A DNA stretch of 64,000 nt from Flavobacteriaceae bacterium PS02336 (GTDB lineage: Bacteria > Bacteroidota > Bacteroidia > Flavobacteriales > Flavobacteriaceae), in NCBI GenBank assembly GCA_029960065.1, contig JASCOF010000001.1, forward strand, positions 930,001 through 994,000. Reading direction: 5' to 3'. This document shows, piece by piece, positions 1 to 8,190 of the stretch. Each line of letters opens with the position of its first letter. Within the stretch, counting starts at the first letter, position 1. The notes under the pieces are model-generated. The model saw nothing but the letters and a program-made list of their open reading frames with translations. It ran no database searches and had not been told where the DNA came from. A program made the position numbers and the translations under genes.

Positions 1-2
1 AG

Positions 3-668
3 TTGGGAATTTTGGTTTGGCAGGATATGCCAAGCGGAGACGATCAGCCGGTTTGGCAGAATAAAAAGTATTTTGAGGGAACGGAATTACAACGTTCAGC
101 AAAATCGGAAGAAATCTATAAAAAAGAGTGGAGAGAGATTATGGATCATTTATATTCTTATCCAAGTATTGTAGTTTGGGTTCCGTTTAACGAAGCTTGG
201 GGACAATTTAAAACTGTTGAAATTACCGAATGGACGAAAAATCATGATGCAACCCGTTTGATCAATTCGGCAAGTGGAGGTAATCACTTTCAAACTGGTG
301 ATATTTTGGATTTACACAATTATCCTGGTCCAGATATGTATCTGTACGATGCAAGAAGAGTTACAGTGTTAGGAGAATATGGTGGAATCGGACTTCCGCT
401 GGAAGGACATTTATGGCGAGTAAATGACAACTGGGGGTATGTTAAATTTAAAAACGAGATAGAAGTTACCGCCGAATATAAAAAGTACGCTGAAATCCTT
501 CGAAAATACGTTAAAACGGGATTCTCGGCAGCGGTCTACACGCAGACAACCGATGTTGAAGGAGAAGTAAATGGTTTTATGACCTACGATCGAAAAGTGG
601 ACAAAATGGATTTTAAAGCGGTAAATAAGATCAATACAGAAGTTATCAATGCTTTGAATACCAAATAA
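3..668 (+). CDS. Glycoside hydrolase family 2, C-terminal part (5' truncated by window edge)
   Basis: This is the 3' end of a GH2-type glycosidase (beta-galactosidase / beta-glucuronidase fold); the reading frame is open to the left edge, so the sugar-binding and immunoglobulin-like domains lie outside the window. Visible is the TIM-barrel half. The acid/base Glu sits in an FNEAWG motif at residue 64 of the fragment, and a likely nucleophile Glu in LGEYGG at residue 125. No C-terminal sorting domain is seen. Two GH43 genes and an aldose epimerase follow on the same strand, which suggests a hemicellulose- or pectin-side-chain locus. The exact substrate cannot be read from this fragment. Confidence 0.85.
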   Translation: MGILVWQDMPSGDDQPVWQNKKYFEGTELQRSAKSEEIYKKEWREIMDHLYSYPSIVVWVPFNEAWGQFKTVEITEWTKNHDATRLINSASGGNHFQTGDILDLHNYPGPDMYLYDARRVTVLGEYGGIGLPLEGHLWRVNDNWGYVKFKNEIEVTAEYKKYAEILRKYVKTGFSAAVYTQTTDVEGEVNGFMTYDRKVDKMDFKAVNKINTEVINALNTK

Positions 669-681
669 AGTGGTATGTAGC

Positions 682-714
682 AACTTTGTCAAAGTTTCAA
701 ACTTTGACAAAGTT
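682..714. repeat. Perfect 16-bp inverted repeat (hairpin, possible terminator)
   Basis: Two perfectly complementary 16-base arms (682-697 and 699-714) are separated by a single base, 14 bases after the GH2 stop codon. The arms are built from AACTTTG/CAAAG blocks. There is no long T-run, so it may be a palindromic intergenic repeat that doubles as a transcript 3' end. I remember similar elements between flavobacterial genes but cannot confirm this here. Confidence 0.6.
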
Positions 715-751
715 TTCGATGTAAAAGATACCCAATACTAAAACAACAAAA

Positions 752-1774
752 ATGAAAAAACACCTATTTCTTCTGCTTTTCACAACCATAAGTTTTGCAC
801 AGCAGAAAACATTCACAAACCCAATCCTTTCATCTGGAGCAGATCCGTACAGTACGTATTACAAAGGATATTACTACTATACCAATACGCTCGGAAACAA
901 ATTGGTTTTATGGAAAACAAAAGACCTTTCAGATATTAAAAATGCCGAAAGCAAAGTGATTTGGACACCGCCTAAAAACACGAATTATTCAGCTGAAATC
1001 TGGGCGCCGGAGTTTCATATTATCAACGGGAAATGGTATTGTTATTTTGCTGCAGATAATGGCGATAACAACAATCACAGGATGTATGTTTTAGAAAATA
1101 AATCTTCAGATCCGTTTAAAGGAAATTTTGATTTTAAAGGAAAAATAGCCGCTAAAACAGATAAATGGGCAATTGATGGAAATGTTTTCGAGTATAAAAA
1201 ACAGCTTTACATGATTTGGGCAGGCTGGGAAGGAGATAAAAACGGACAGCAGAATATTTACATTGCTAAAATGAAAAATCCGCTGGAAATCGAAGGCGAC
1301 CGCGTTATGATTTCTGCTCCAACAAACGATTGGGAAACACACGGAGCATTACACGATGATGTAAATCCGCCTCAGGTCAATGTGAACGAAGGACCCCAAT
1401 TTTTAGAAAGAAACGGTAAAATCTTTATTGTTTTTTCTGCAAGCGGCTGCTGGACGGATTTCTATGCTTTAGGATTGTTAACCTTTAACGGTACAGATAA
1501 CCTTTTAGATGCGAATGCTTGGAAGAAATCACCTGAACCGATTTTCAAACAATCAGAAAAGAACAAAGTTTACGCACCGGGACATAATTCATTTTTTAAA
1601 TCTCCTGATGGGAAAGAAGACTGGATTTTATACCATGCCAATTCAAATCCTGGAGAAGGCTGCGGAAACAAAAGATCACCAAGAATGCAGAGAATTGACT
1701 GGGATGCAAACGGATATCCGGTTTTGGGTGAGCCAGTTAGCGAAGGAACTCCGTTAGCTATTCCTTCAAATTAA
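752..1774 (+). CDS. Secreted glycoside hydrolase family 43 (arabinofuranosidase / xylosidase type)
   Basis: This is a five-bladed beta-propeller hydrolase of the GH43 clan, 340 residues. An N-terminal signal peptide ends near residue 17 (SFAQQ) with no lipobox, so a periplasmic or secreted location is likely. Candidate catalytic residues can be placed: base Asp31 in GADPY, the pKa-modulating Asp142 in WAIDGN, and acid Glu213 in NEGPQF. The family removes alpha-L-arabinose or beta-xylose from plant polysaccharides. The sequence resembles the exo-arabinofuranosidase branch, but the subfamily is only an impression. It lies 83 bases after the GH2 gene and 51 bases before the epimerase, so co-transcription is plausible. 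Confidence 0.85.
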   Translation: MKKHLFLLLFTTISFAQQKTFTNPILSSGADPYSTYYKGYYYYTNTLGNKLVLWKTKDLSDIKNAESKVIWTPPKNTNYSAEIWAPEFHIINGKWYCYFAADNGDNNNHRMYVLENKSSDPFKGNFDFKGKIAAKTDKWAIDGNVFEYKKQLYMIWAGWEGDKNGQQNIYIAKMKNPLEIEGDRVMISAPTNDWETHGALHDDVNPPQVNVNEGPQFLERNGKIFIVFSASGCWTDFYALGLLTFNGTDNLLDANAWKKSPEPIFKQSEKNKVYAPGHNSFFKSPDGKEDWILYHANSNPGEGCGNKRSPRMQRIDWDANGYPVLGEPVSEGTPLAIPSN

Positions 1775-1825
1775 AAAAAAATAATCGGAGGATGAGATTT
1801 GCTTCGTTCTCACAATGACATAAAA

Positions 1826-3004
1826 ATGAAAAATATTCAAATTGCAGCAGTTTTAGTACTGGCACTTTTTCAATTTAACTGTAAAGACAGTAAGAAAGAA
1901 ACTCAGACTTCAAAGGAAACTTCTAAAATTACTGCAGATTCAGTAAAAACGGTTTTAGAAACTAAAAATTTCGATACGATTATCGACGGTAAAAAAGTTA
2001 GTTTGTATTGGATAGAAAACAAAGGAATTAAAGCTGCTTTTACTAATTATGGAGGACGTTTAGTAGGGCTGTGGGTAAATGATAAAAACGGAAAACCGAC
2101 AGATGTTGTAGTTGGAATGAGCAGTGTAAAAGGATTTAAAACTTCAACTGAACCCTATTTTGGCGCGACAATCGGAAGGGTAGGCAACAGAGTTGCATTA
2201 GGGAAATTTACACTGGAAGGAAAGCAATATCAAATTCCGCTGAATAATGGAAAAAATGCATTGCACGGCGGTGTAAAAGGATTTCAAGATGTAGTTTGGC
2301 ATGCTGAAAAAACCAATGAGAACACTTTAGTATTTACCTACGTTTCTCCAGACGGCGAGCAAGGTTTTCCTGGAAATCTAAATGTAAAAGTAACTTATAC
2401 ACTTACAGATGATAATGCTGTAAAAATGGAATATGAAGCCGCTACAGATAAAACAACCATTGTAAATCTAACCAATCACGCTTTTTTTAACTTAAACGGA
2501 GAAGGAAGCGGTACAATTTTGAATCACGAATTACAGATTTACGGAGATAAATTTACGCCAGTTGACGAAGGTTTGATTCCGAGCGGTGAATTAAAATCAG
2601 TGAAAAATACACCATTCGATTTTACATCAAAACATAAAATTGGCGAGAGAATTGAAACTAAGGACGAACAATTGAAATTTGGAAAAGGTTACGATCATAA
2701 TTATGTTCTTAATTCCAATAAAAAAGATGGATTTATTCACGCTGCAACGATTAAGGGAGATGTTTCAGGTATTGCTTTAGATATTTATACGGAAGAACCT
2801 GGATTACAATTTTATAGCGGAAATTTTATGCAAAGTAAAAATACCTTTAAATCGGGTGCAAAAGATGATTTTAGAACTGCATTTGCTCTTGAAACCCAGC
2901 ACTTTCCAGACGCTCCAAATCAGCCAAAATTCGCTCCAATTACCTTAAAAGCAGGAGAGAAGTATCAGACAGTTTCTTTGTATAAATTTTCTGCTGAAAA
3001 ATGA
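1826..3004 (+). CDS. galM: Aldose 1-epimerase (mutarotase), lipoprotein
   Basis: The enzyme interconverts alpha and beta anomers of free aldoses such as galactose, arabinose or xylose. The open frame extends upstream to a TTG at 1799, but the ATG at 1826 gives a clean lipoprotein signal (FQFNC, acylated Cys19), so I use that start (392 residues). The catalytic His is His218 in the NHxFFNL segment and the catalytic Glu is Glu356 in LETQHFPD; both are present. The DKxHGG-like and YDHNY substrate-loop regions are also recognisable. Membrane anchoring fits a role processing sugars released by the neighbouring GH43 enzymes. Confidence 0.9.
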   Translation: MKNIQIAAVLVLALFQFNCKDSKKETQTSKETSKITADSVKTVLETKNFDTIIDGKKVSLYWIENKGIKAAFTNYGGRLVGLWVNDKNGKPTDVVVGMSSVKGFKTSTEPYFGATIGRVGNRVALGKFTLEGKQYQIPLNNGKNALHGGVKGFQDVVWHAEKTNENTLVFTYVSPDGEQGFPGNLNVKVTYTLTDDNAVKMEYEAATDKTTIVNLTNHAFFNLNGEGSGTILNHELQIYGDKFTPVDEGLIPSGELKSVKNTPFDFTSKHKIGERIETKDEQLKFGKGYDHNYVLNSNKKDGFIHAATIKGDVSGIALDIYTEEPGLQFYSGNFMQSKNTFKSGAKDDFRTAFALETQHFPDAPNQPKFAPITLKAGEKYQTVSLYKFSAEK

Positions 3005-3197
3005 GAATTCAAAGGTTAAAAGTTAGAAGTTAAATTACGTTGTTCAAAATAGTTTTTTCGGAAAAATAGAAATATCATATTTGAAGTAAAATGACTGATT
3101 TTTAGTCAGTTTATTGCGATAGAGGTTTTCTATAGTTGATGTTTAACTATTTGATTTTTAGTTTTTAAATGAAATTAATTAAATAAAAAGTTTAATA

Positions 3198-4181
3198 ATG
3201 AAAATAAAGAAATATTTTAGCTTGTTGGCGCTGTTATGTGTCTTTGTATGCTGTTCTCAGGAGAAAGAAACCGCTAAAAAAACAGTTTCAAAAGAGACTC
3301 CAATCCTGCTGGCCGATCCTACTATTTTTTACGATAATGGAGTTTATTATTTGTATGGAACGACAACTGGAGAAACGTCGCTAAATGGAGAAGGTTTTAT
3401 GGTTTATACTTCGAGCGATCTTAAAAAATGGAATGGTCCGGTTGGCGCACAAAATGGTTTGGCGCTTAAAAAAGGAGATGCTTATGGAACAAAAGGTTTT
3501 TGGGCTCCTCAGGTTTTTAAATACAACAATAAATTCCATATGATTTACACTGCTGATGAAAATATTGCGATTGCAAGCAGTGATAGTCCTATTGGACCAT
3601 TTAAGAACGATTCTAAGGCTTCAATGTTTAATTCGGGTAATCAGATCGATCCGTTCTTTTTTGTTGATCAGGACGGCAGAAAATACCTTTATCACGTGCG
3701 TTTGACTAACGGGAACCGAATTTTTGTGGCAGAATTGAATGATGATTTCTCTGGAATTAAAGCAGAAACGTTAAAAGAGTGTATTTCCGGCACTCTTCCT
3801 TGGGAAAACACCCAGAATGTTTCATGGCCTGTAACAGAAGGTCCAACGGTCTTAAAACACAACGATTTGTATTATATGATTTATTCTGCAAATGATTTTA
3901 GAAACCCAGATTATGCTGTTGGATATGCAACAGCAAAAACGCCTTACGGACCTTGGGAAAAAGCAGCAGACAGTCCGATTATCAGTAAAAAAGATGTTGG
4001 AATAAACGGAGTTGGACACGGAGACGTTTTTTATGACAAAAACGGAAAGATGAAATATGTTTTGCATACTCATTTCAGCAATAGTGGTGTTTCGCCTCGA
4101 AAAGCAGGAATTATTGATATTGATTTTGAAGGAAATAAAATCAAAGCAAATGCTAAAAGTTTTGTTTTACTGCAAGAATAA
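3198..4181 (+). CDS. Glycoside hydrolase family 43, lipoprotein
   Basis: This is a second GH43 beta-propeller, 327 residues, diverged from the one at 752. The N-terminus has a lipoprotein signal with Cys18/Cys19 (FVCCS), so it is membrane anchored, perhaps at the cell surface. Candidate catalytic residues are Asp40 in LADPT (base), Asp151 in QIDPF (modulator) and Glu214 in TEGPT (acid). It most likely cleaves arabinose or xylose from oligosaccharides. It is separated from the epimerase by 193 bases and followed by a clear hairpin at 4212-4240, so it is the last gene of this group. Confidence 0.83.
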   Translation: MKIKKYFSLLALLCVFVCCSQEKETAKKTVSKETPILLADPTIFYDNGVYYLYGTTTGETSLNGEGFMVYTSSDLKKWNGPVGAQNGLALKKGDAYGTKGFWAPQVFKYNNKFHMIYTADENIAIASSDSPIGPFKNDSKASMFNSGNQIDPFFFVDQDGRKYLYHVRLTNGNRIFVAELNDDFSGIKAETLKECISGTLPWENTQNVSWPVTEGPTVLKHNDLYYMIYSANDFRNPDYAVGYATAKTPYGPWEKAADSPIISKKDVGINGVGHGDVFYDKNGKMKYVLHTHFSNSGVSPRKAGIIDIDFEGNKIKANAKSFVLLQE

Positions 4182-4211
4182 CAGCTTTGTGATTTTAGAG
4201 TTAATAACGGG

Positions 4212-4240
4212 AAAAGAGATGTTTTATGCATCTCTTTTTT
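4212..4240 (+). terminator. Rho-independent terminator after the GH43 lipoprotein gene
   Basis: A 10-bp stem (4212-4221 with 4229-4238) and a 7-base loop run into a T-tract, 31 bases after the GH43 stop codon. This marks the 3' end of the carbohydrate gene group. Confidence 0.75.
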
Positions 4241-4338
4241 ATTTTCGGGAACTCAATACAGCACGTATTTAACAGAGATATAATCTAAAGTATTGCCTAT
4301 TTCACTTCAGATTCGTACATTGTTCAAAATTACAGATC

Positions 4339-4752
4339 ATGAATCAGAGGATAGAAGATTTAATTCCACACAGAGCCCCATTTTTATTTGTCGATGAAAT
4401 TATCTCTTATACAGCAGAAACTATTATTGGCTTAAATACTTTTACACAAAAAGACGCATGGCTGCAGGGAAGTTTTCCAGATTTTAATTACGTTCCAGGA
4501 ACTATTTTAATAGAAGCGATGGCGCAATGCGGCGGCGCTGGAATCAAATTACTAGGTATTGCAGATGGTGTTTTTGGTTTGGTAAGTCTGGATAAAGTAG
4601 AATTTTTTGCTGGTGTTGAATTTGAAAAATTGGTAAAATTTGTAGTGAAGAACATCCGCGTAAGCGAGAAAATCATTAAGCAATCTGGAGAAGCTTTCTC
4701 TGATGATAAATTGATTTTAAAAGGAGAGTGGATGTGTGTTAAGTTGCAATAA
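4339..4752 (+). CDS. FabZ-like hotdog protein lacking the catalytic His
   Basis: This 137-residue single hotdog domain is similar to 3-hydroxyacyl-ACP dehydratase FabZ. The IPHRAPFLFVDEI opening and the VPGTILIEAMAQ helix are characteristic. In FabZ the dyad is His in GHFP and Glu fourteen residues later in EAMAQ. Here the Glu is kept (Glu59) but the His position is Ser45 (QGSFPDFN). A normal dehydratase reaction is therefore doubtful. It could be a binding subunit, a thioesterase-like protein or an altered dehydratase. The 3' end overlaps the next gene by 17 bases. A TTG-N20-TACATTGT sequence at 4293-4323 is a possible promoter. Confidence 0.8.
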   Translation: MNQRIEDLIPHRAPFLFVDEIISYTAETIIGLNTFTQKDAWLQGSFPDFNYVPGTILIEAMAQCGGAGIKLLGIADGVFGLVSLDKVEFFAGVEFEKLVKFVVKNIRVSEKIIKQSGEAFSDDKLILKGEWMCVKLQ

Positions 4753-5194
4753 TTTTAAATTTATTGATTTGAGTACAACAGAATTCTTGACGCGTCTTGT
4801 AGTTGCAGCAATCGCAGGATTGATTATTGGTTTTGAAAGACAATGGCATCACAAGGAAACTGGATTAAAAACCAATACGCTTGTGGCTATTGGAGCTGCG
4901 ACTTTTGTACTGCTTTCTATCAAAGTAGGAGAAACCGAACCCAATATTGATGTTACCCGTATTACTGCGCAGGTAGTTATGGGAGTTGGTTTTTTAGGCG
5001 CCGGTGTAATCTTCCGCGAAGGCGATAATGTTCACGGATTAAATTCGGCTGCTACAATTTGGTGCAGTGCAGCAATAGGAAGTACTGCTGCATCGGGTTA
5101 TTTTTTAGAAGCTCTAATCTGTACGTTTTTGGTAATTGCGATTAATACCGTTATCGAGCCTATTGATAACTGGCTTAAAAATAGAAAAGGTTAA
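4736..5194 (+). CDS. MgtC/SapB family membrane protein
   Basis: This 152-residue inner-membrane protein has about four hydrophobic helices and the hallmark MgtC/SapB segments: GLIIGFERQWHHKETGLKTN near the N-terminus and MGVGFLGAGVIFREG in the middle. The family is associated with magnesium limitation and acid or phosphate homeostasis; in enterobacteria MgtC inhibits the F-type ATPase, and whether that holds here is unknown. The start is uncertain: GTG at 4736 overlaps the FabZ-like gene by 17 bases, while an in-frame TTG at 4769 (the Leu-Ser-Thr-Thr-Glu segment) would remove the overlap. The overlap suggests translational coupling. Confidence 0.87.
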   Translation: MLSCNNFKFIDLSTTEFLTRLVVAAIAGLIIGFERQWHHKETGLKTNTLVAIGAATFVLLSIKVGETEPNIDVTRITAQVVMGVGFLGAGVIFREGDNVHGLNSAATIWCSAAIGSTAASGYFLEALICTFLVIAINTVIEPIDNWLKNRKG

Positions 5195-5200
5195 GTTTAG

Positions 5201-5272
5201 AAATTCCAATCCTGAAGCTTTGGGATAAATTCCAAATTCCAACTCATTATTTAGAATCTAAAATCTAAAATC
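5201..5272. repeat. Short intergenic repeats (AAATTCCAA x3 and an imperfect palindrome)
   Basis: The convergent gap between the MgtC gene and the OmpA gene holds three copies of AAATTCCAA (5201, 5227, 5234). An imperfect palindrome around AATCCTGAAGCTTTGGGAT may act as a bidirectional transcript end. The tail repeats AATCTAAA. Confidence 0.45.
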
Positions 5273-7199
5273 ACATCTTCGTGATTATGAATTCGCTTCT
5301 TCGGTTCATTTGATGCTGTGCGTCTGTGCAAGGAACGCCGTTTGAGCAGTTATTGATCAATTGAGTTTCTCCGTAACCAATTGCGCTCTCAATTCTTTCG
5401 GGAGCAACTCCTTGTGAAATCAAATAATCTCTTGTCGCTTTTGCTCTTTTATCAGACAGTTCAAGGTTGTATTGATCATTGGCACGAGAATCGGTATGAG
5501 ATTCTATTTTGATTACAATGTTATTGTACTGATGCATTAAGAGAACCACTTTATTTAATTCTATAGCAGCATCATAACGAATGTCAGATTTGTCTAAATC
5601 AAAGAAAATAATTCCGATTTTAATTTTTAAAAGACCATTTTCACGGGCTATTAATGCGGGATCTAAACCAATTAAAGCTTCGGTTTTACCAGAGCTGTCT
5701 GCAGTAATTACGGCTTTATTATTGTTGTTGTAATTTTCTTTGGATACTTCAATCGTGTAAGCGGTGCTGCAATCTATATTGTTATTAAAATCATATTTTC
5801 CGTCAAGCTGAGAAACGGTTTCAGCGACTTTTATTCCATTTGCATTTTTAAGTGTTATCATCGCGCCTGCAATTCTATTGTTTGAAATAGCATCAAAAAC
5901 ATAACCGCTTATAGCTTGATTGCAGGAACGCTCAAAGGAATAAATATCGTCATCGCCTTTTCCAGTTTTTCGGTTAGAACATACAAAACCTTTATTGGTT
6001 GCTTCGTTAACGATATAACCAAAATCATCCCGATTACTGTTTAAAGGCGCGCCTAGATTTGCTGGAGTATCAAAAATCCCATCTGTTAAACGGCTTTCAA
6101 ATACGTCCAATCCTCCTAATCCAAGAAAACCATCAGAAGAAAAATAAAGTGCCTGATCTGTAATAAAAGGAAACATTTCACGCCCCGTTGTATTTATTTT
6201 TTCGCCTAAATTTTTTGGATTAGAAAATTGATTATTGCCTAAAATATCAACTACAAAAATATCTGTAGAACCAATTGTTCCCGGCATATCAGAAACAAAA
6301 TAGAGTTTTTTACCGTCTTTGCTTACCGAAGGATGTCCAACGGAATAATCATCACTGTTAAAAGGCAGTTCTTGGATGTTAGTCCATTGCGTGCTTCCAT
6401 TTTGGTTTTCTACAGCAGTTGCCAAATATATTTTAAGGTTATTAATGCCTTTACTGTCTCGTTTTAGTTTTCCGTTATAATTATTTCTTGTAAAATAAAT
6501 GGTTTTTTCATCAGGAGAAAAGGCAATACAGGCTTCATGATATTTTGTGGTGATATCTTTTCCGAAACGCTCTTTAAATGTTACATTCGACTGTGTTTCG
6601 CTGATTTTCCCCAGCTGCATGTTGAGATAAGGCTGATCGTTCCAACCGTATTTATCTGTTTTAACAAAAGAAGAGTCAATTGTAGTGGAGTAAACCAAAT
6701 CGCCTTTGTAATACATTGGACCAAAATCGGAATAGGCAGAATTTATTTCGAGGTTTTCGAGTAGAAATGAAGGTTTAATATTTTCAATATCTTCTAAAGT
6801 TATATTTTTAAGTGAAAAATTTTTGGCTCTTGGATCTGTGGTTTTTTGTTTTTCGGCAAAAACTTTCATCCATTTTTTAGCCAGTTCGTAATTCTGAATC
6901 CCTTGTAAAGATTGAGCATATCGGAATAAATATTCGGCAGAAACCTCATTTGGATATGCAGCAATTAACTTTCCATACCATTTTGAAGCACTAGACATTT
7001 TGGTATTAAAATAATATGCATCTCCAAGGCGTTGCAGCGTTTCTTTAGAGGCATCTCCATTATTTATAGAAATCTCATATGATTTTGCAGCTTCTACATA
7101 ATACATCTTATCAAAAAGAGCATCGGCAGTTTTGTTTTTGGTTTGTGAATAAATCAGCTGTGCAACCAATAATGCGAGTATAGTAATTGTTCTTTTCAT
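5271..7199 (-). CDS. OmpA-family protein with TPR, PD40 propeller and CarboxypepD_reg domains
   Basis: This 642-residue cell-envelope protein begins with a signal peptide ending near residue 19 (LIYSQ). A TPR-like helical region covers roughly 25-130, and PD40/WD40-like beta-propeller repeats (for example YFTRNNYNG, LYFVSDMPG, LYFSSDGFLG) roughly 150-430. A carboxypeptidase-regulatory-like domain begins at GYVFDAISNNRIAGA, and a C-terminal OmpA domain follows (FFDLDKSDIR, ESHTDSRANDQYN, LSDKRA), which should bind peptidoglycan. This domain order is typical of proteins found beside PorP/SprF and giant type IX-secreted adhesins. It lies 12 bases after the PorP-like gene on the same strand and probably anchors the surface machinery to the wall. 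Confidence 0.9.
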   Translation of the reverse strand: MKRTITILALLVAQLIYSQTKNKTADALFDKMYYVEAAKSYEISINNGDASKETLQRLGDAYYFNTKMSSASKWYGKLIAAYPNEVSAEYLFRYAQSLQGIQNYELAKKWMKVFAEKQKTTDPRAKNFSLKNITLEDIENIKPSFLLENLEINSAYSDFGPMYYKGDLVYSTTIDSSFVKTDKYGWNDQPYLNMQLGKISETQSNVTFKERFGKDITTKYHEACIAFSPDEKTIYFTRNNYNGKLKRDSKGINNLKIYLATAVENQNGSTQWTNIQELPFNSDDYSVGHPSVSKDGKKLYFVSDMPGTIGSTDIFVVDILGNNQFSNPKNLGEKINTTGREMFPFITDQALYFSSDGFLGLGGLDVFESRLTDGIFDTPANLGAPLNSNRDDFGYIVNEATNKGFVCSNRKTGKGDDDIYSFERSCNQAISGYVFDAISNNRIAGAMITLKNANGIKVAETVSQLDGKYDFNNNIDCSTAYTIEVSKENYNNNNKAVITADSSGKTEALIGLDPALIARENGLLKIKIGIIFFDLDKSDIRYDAAIELNKVVLLMHQYNNIVIKIESHTDSRANDQYNLELSDKRAKATRDYLISQGVAPERIESAIGYGETQLINNCSNGVPCTDAQHQMNRRSEFIITKM

Positions 7200-7211
7200 A
7201 GACTATCCGTA

Positions 7212-8135
7212 TTAAAAGAATCTTGGTGATTTTAATCCTTTTTTGCGCGAAACTAGTTCAAAACGCAGCATAATTTCGTGCGTGCCGCTGTTGTAATTCT
7301 GCAGTGCTGTGGTGGTATAATCATAGGCGTAACCTGCCATGATCATTGGAGTAATCTGGATTCCAATAAGGCCGCTTACAGAATCTGATGTACGATACGA
7401 TACACCCAATGTCAGCGCATTATTAAACATAAAATTGGCTGAGATATCGGCAATCAAAGGCGCTCCGGCAACATATTTCACCAAAGCTGCAGGTTTGAAT
7501 TTAGTATGTGCCGAAAGGTCAAATACAATACCTCCAATAAGATACAAGTGCATCCTTTCGTTAACAAGATCATCGGCAATATCGTCGTAGGTGTAGCGCT
7601 CTCGGGTCATAAAATTGGGAATAGAAAGTCCGATATAATCTCTTTCGCCGTGCCAGTATAATCCAGCACCCACAACGGGAAGAAATTTATTTGTTATGTT
7701 TTCACGGAATTGCACATCGGGATCTTTATGACTTCCTTTAGACCAATCGATATTGATAACGCGTCCGCCGCCTTTTATTCCGAAAGAGAGTTTGTGGGTT
7801 TCGCCAGACTGAATTGTATAAGAAAAATTTGCATCTAAATATTGTTCTTCTGTTGGACCAATTTCTTCGTTCACAATTGAAATTCCGAGTCCCAGATTTT
7901 TTGCGATTGGAGTGTCTAATGAAAAACTTTGTGTGTCTGGAGCGCCTTCAATTCCTACCCATTGTGTTCTGTAAATTCCGGTTATAGCTAAATGTCCCAG
8001 TGAACCGGCATAAGCTGAATTTACTGTGAGTGTATTGTACATATACTGCGTGTATTGCGGGTCCTGCTGTGCAAAGGCTCCATATACCGAGAATAGAGTT
8101 ATTATCGCGAAAACCTTTTTTATATTTTTAATCAT
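7212..8135 (-). CDS. PorP/SprF family type IX secretion outer-membrane protein
   Basis: This is a beta-barrel protein of the PorP/SprF family, recognised from AQQDPQYTQYMYNTLTVNSAYAGS after the signal peptide, YRTQWVGIEGAPDTQSFS and the C-terminal MLRFEL. Such proteins are needed for surface attachment or secretion of adhesins with gliding-type C-terminal domains (SprF serves SprB in F. johnsoniae). The longest frame starts at a TTG at 8141; the ATG at 8135 gives a normal signal peptide and 307 residues, so I use it. It sits 49 bases downstream of the giant adhesin gene, its presumed client. Confidence 0.92.
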   Translation of the reverse strand: MIKNIKKVFAIITLFSVYGAFAQQDPQYTQYMYNTLTVNSAYAGSLGHLAITGIYRTQWVGIEGAPDTQSFSLDTPIAKNLGLGISIVNEEIGPTEEQYLDANFSYTIQSGETHKLSFGIKGGGRVINIDWSKGSHKDPDVQFRENITNKFLPVVGAGLYWHGERDYIGLSIPNFMTRERYTYDDIADDLVNERMHLYLIGGIVFDLSAHTKFKPAALVKYVAGAPLIADISANFMFNNALTLGVSYRTSDSVSGLIGIQITPMIMAGYAYDYTTTALQNYNSGTHEIMLRFELVSRKKGLKSPRFF

Positions 8136-8190
8136 AGCCAATTTTATTTTGGTTAATCCTAATTCTTAATTTTTATTTTTCTGGGTGATT

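Noticed and set aside
1775..1825. Segment GGATGAGATTTGCTTCGTTCTCACAATGAC as a possible dispersed repeat remnant or an upstream start for the epimerase
   Set aside because: It reminds me of intergenic repeats in related genomes, but only one copy is in the window. Using it as coding sequence would destroy the lipoprotein signal.
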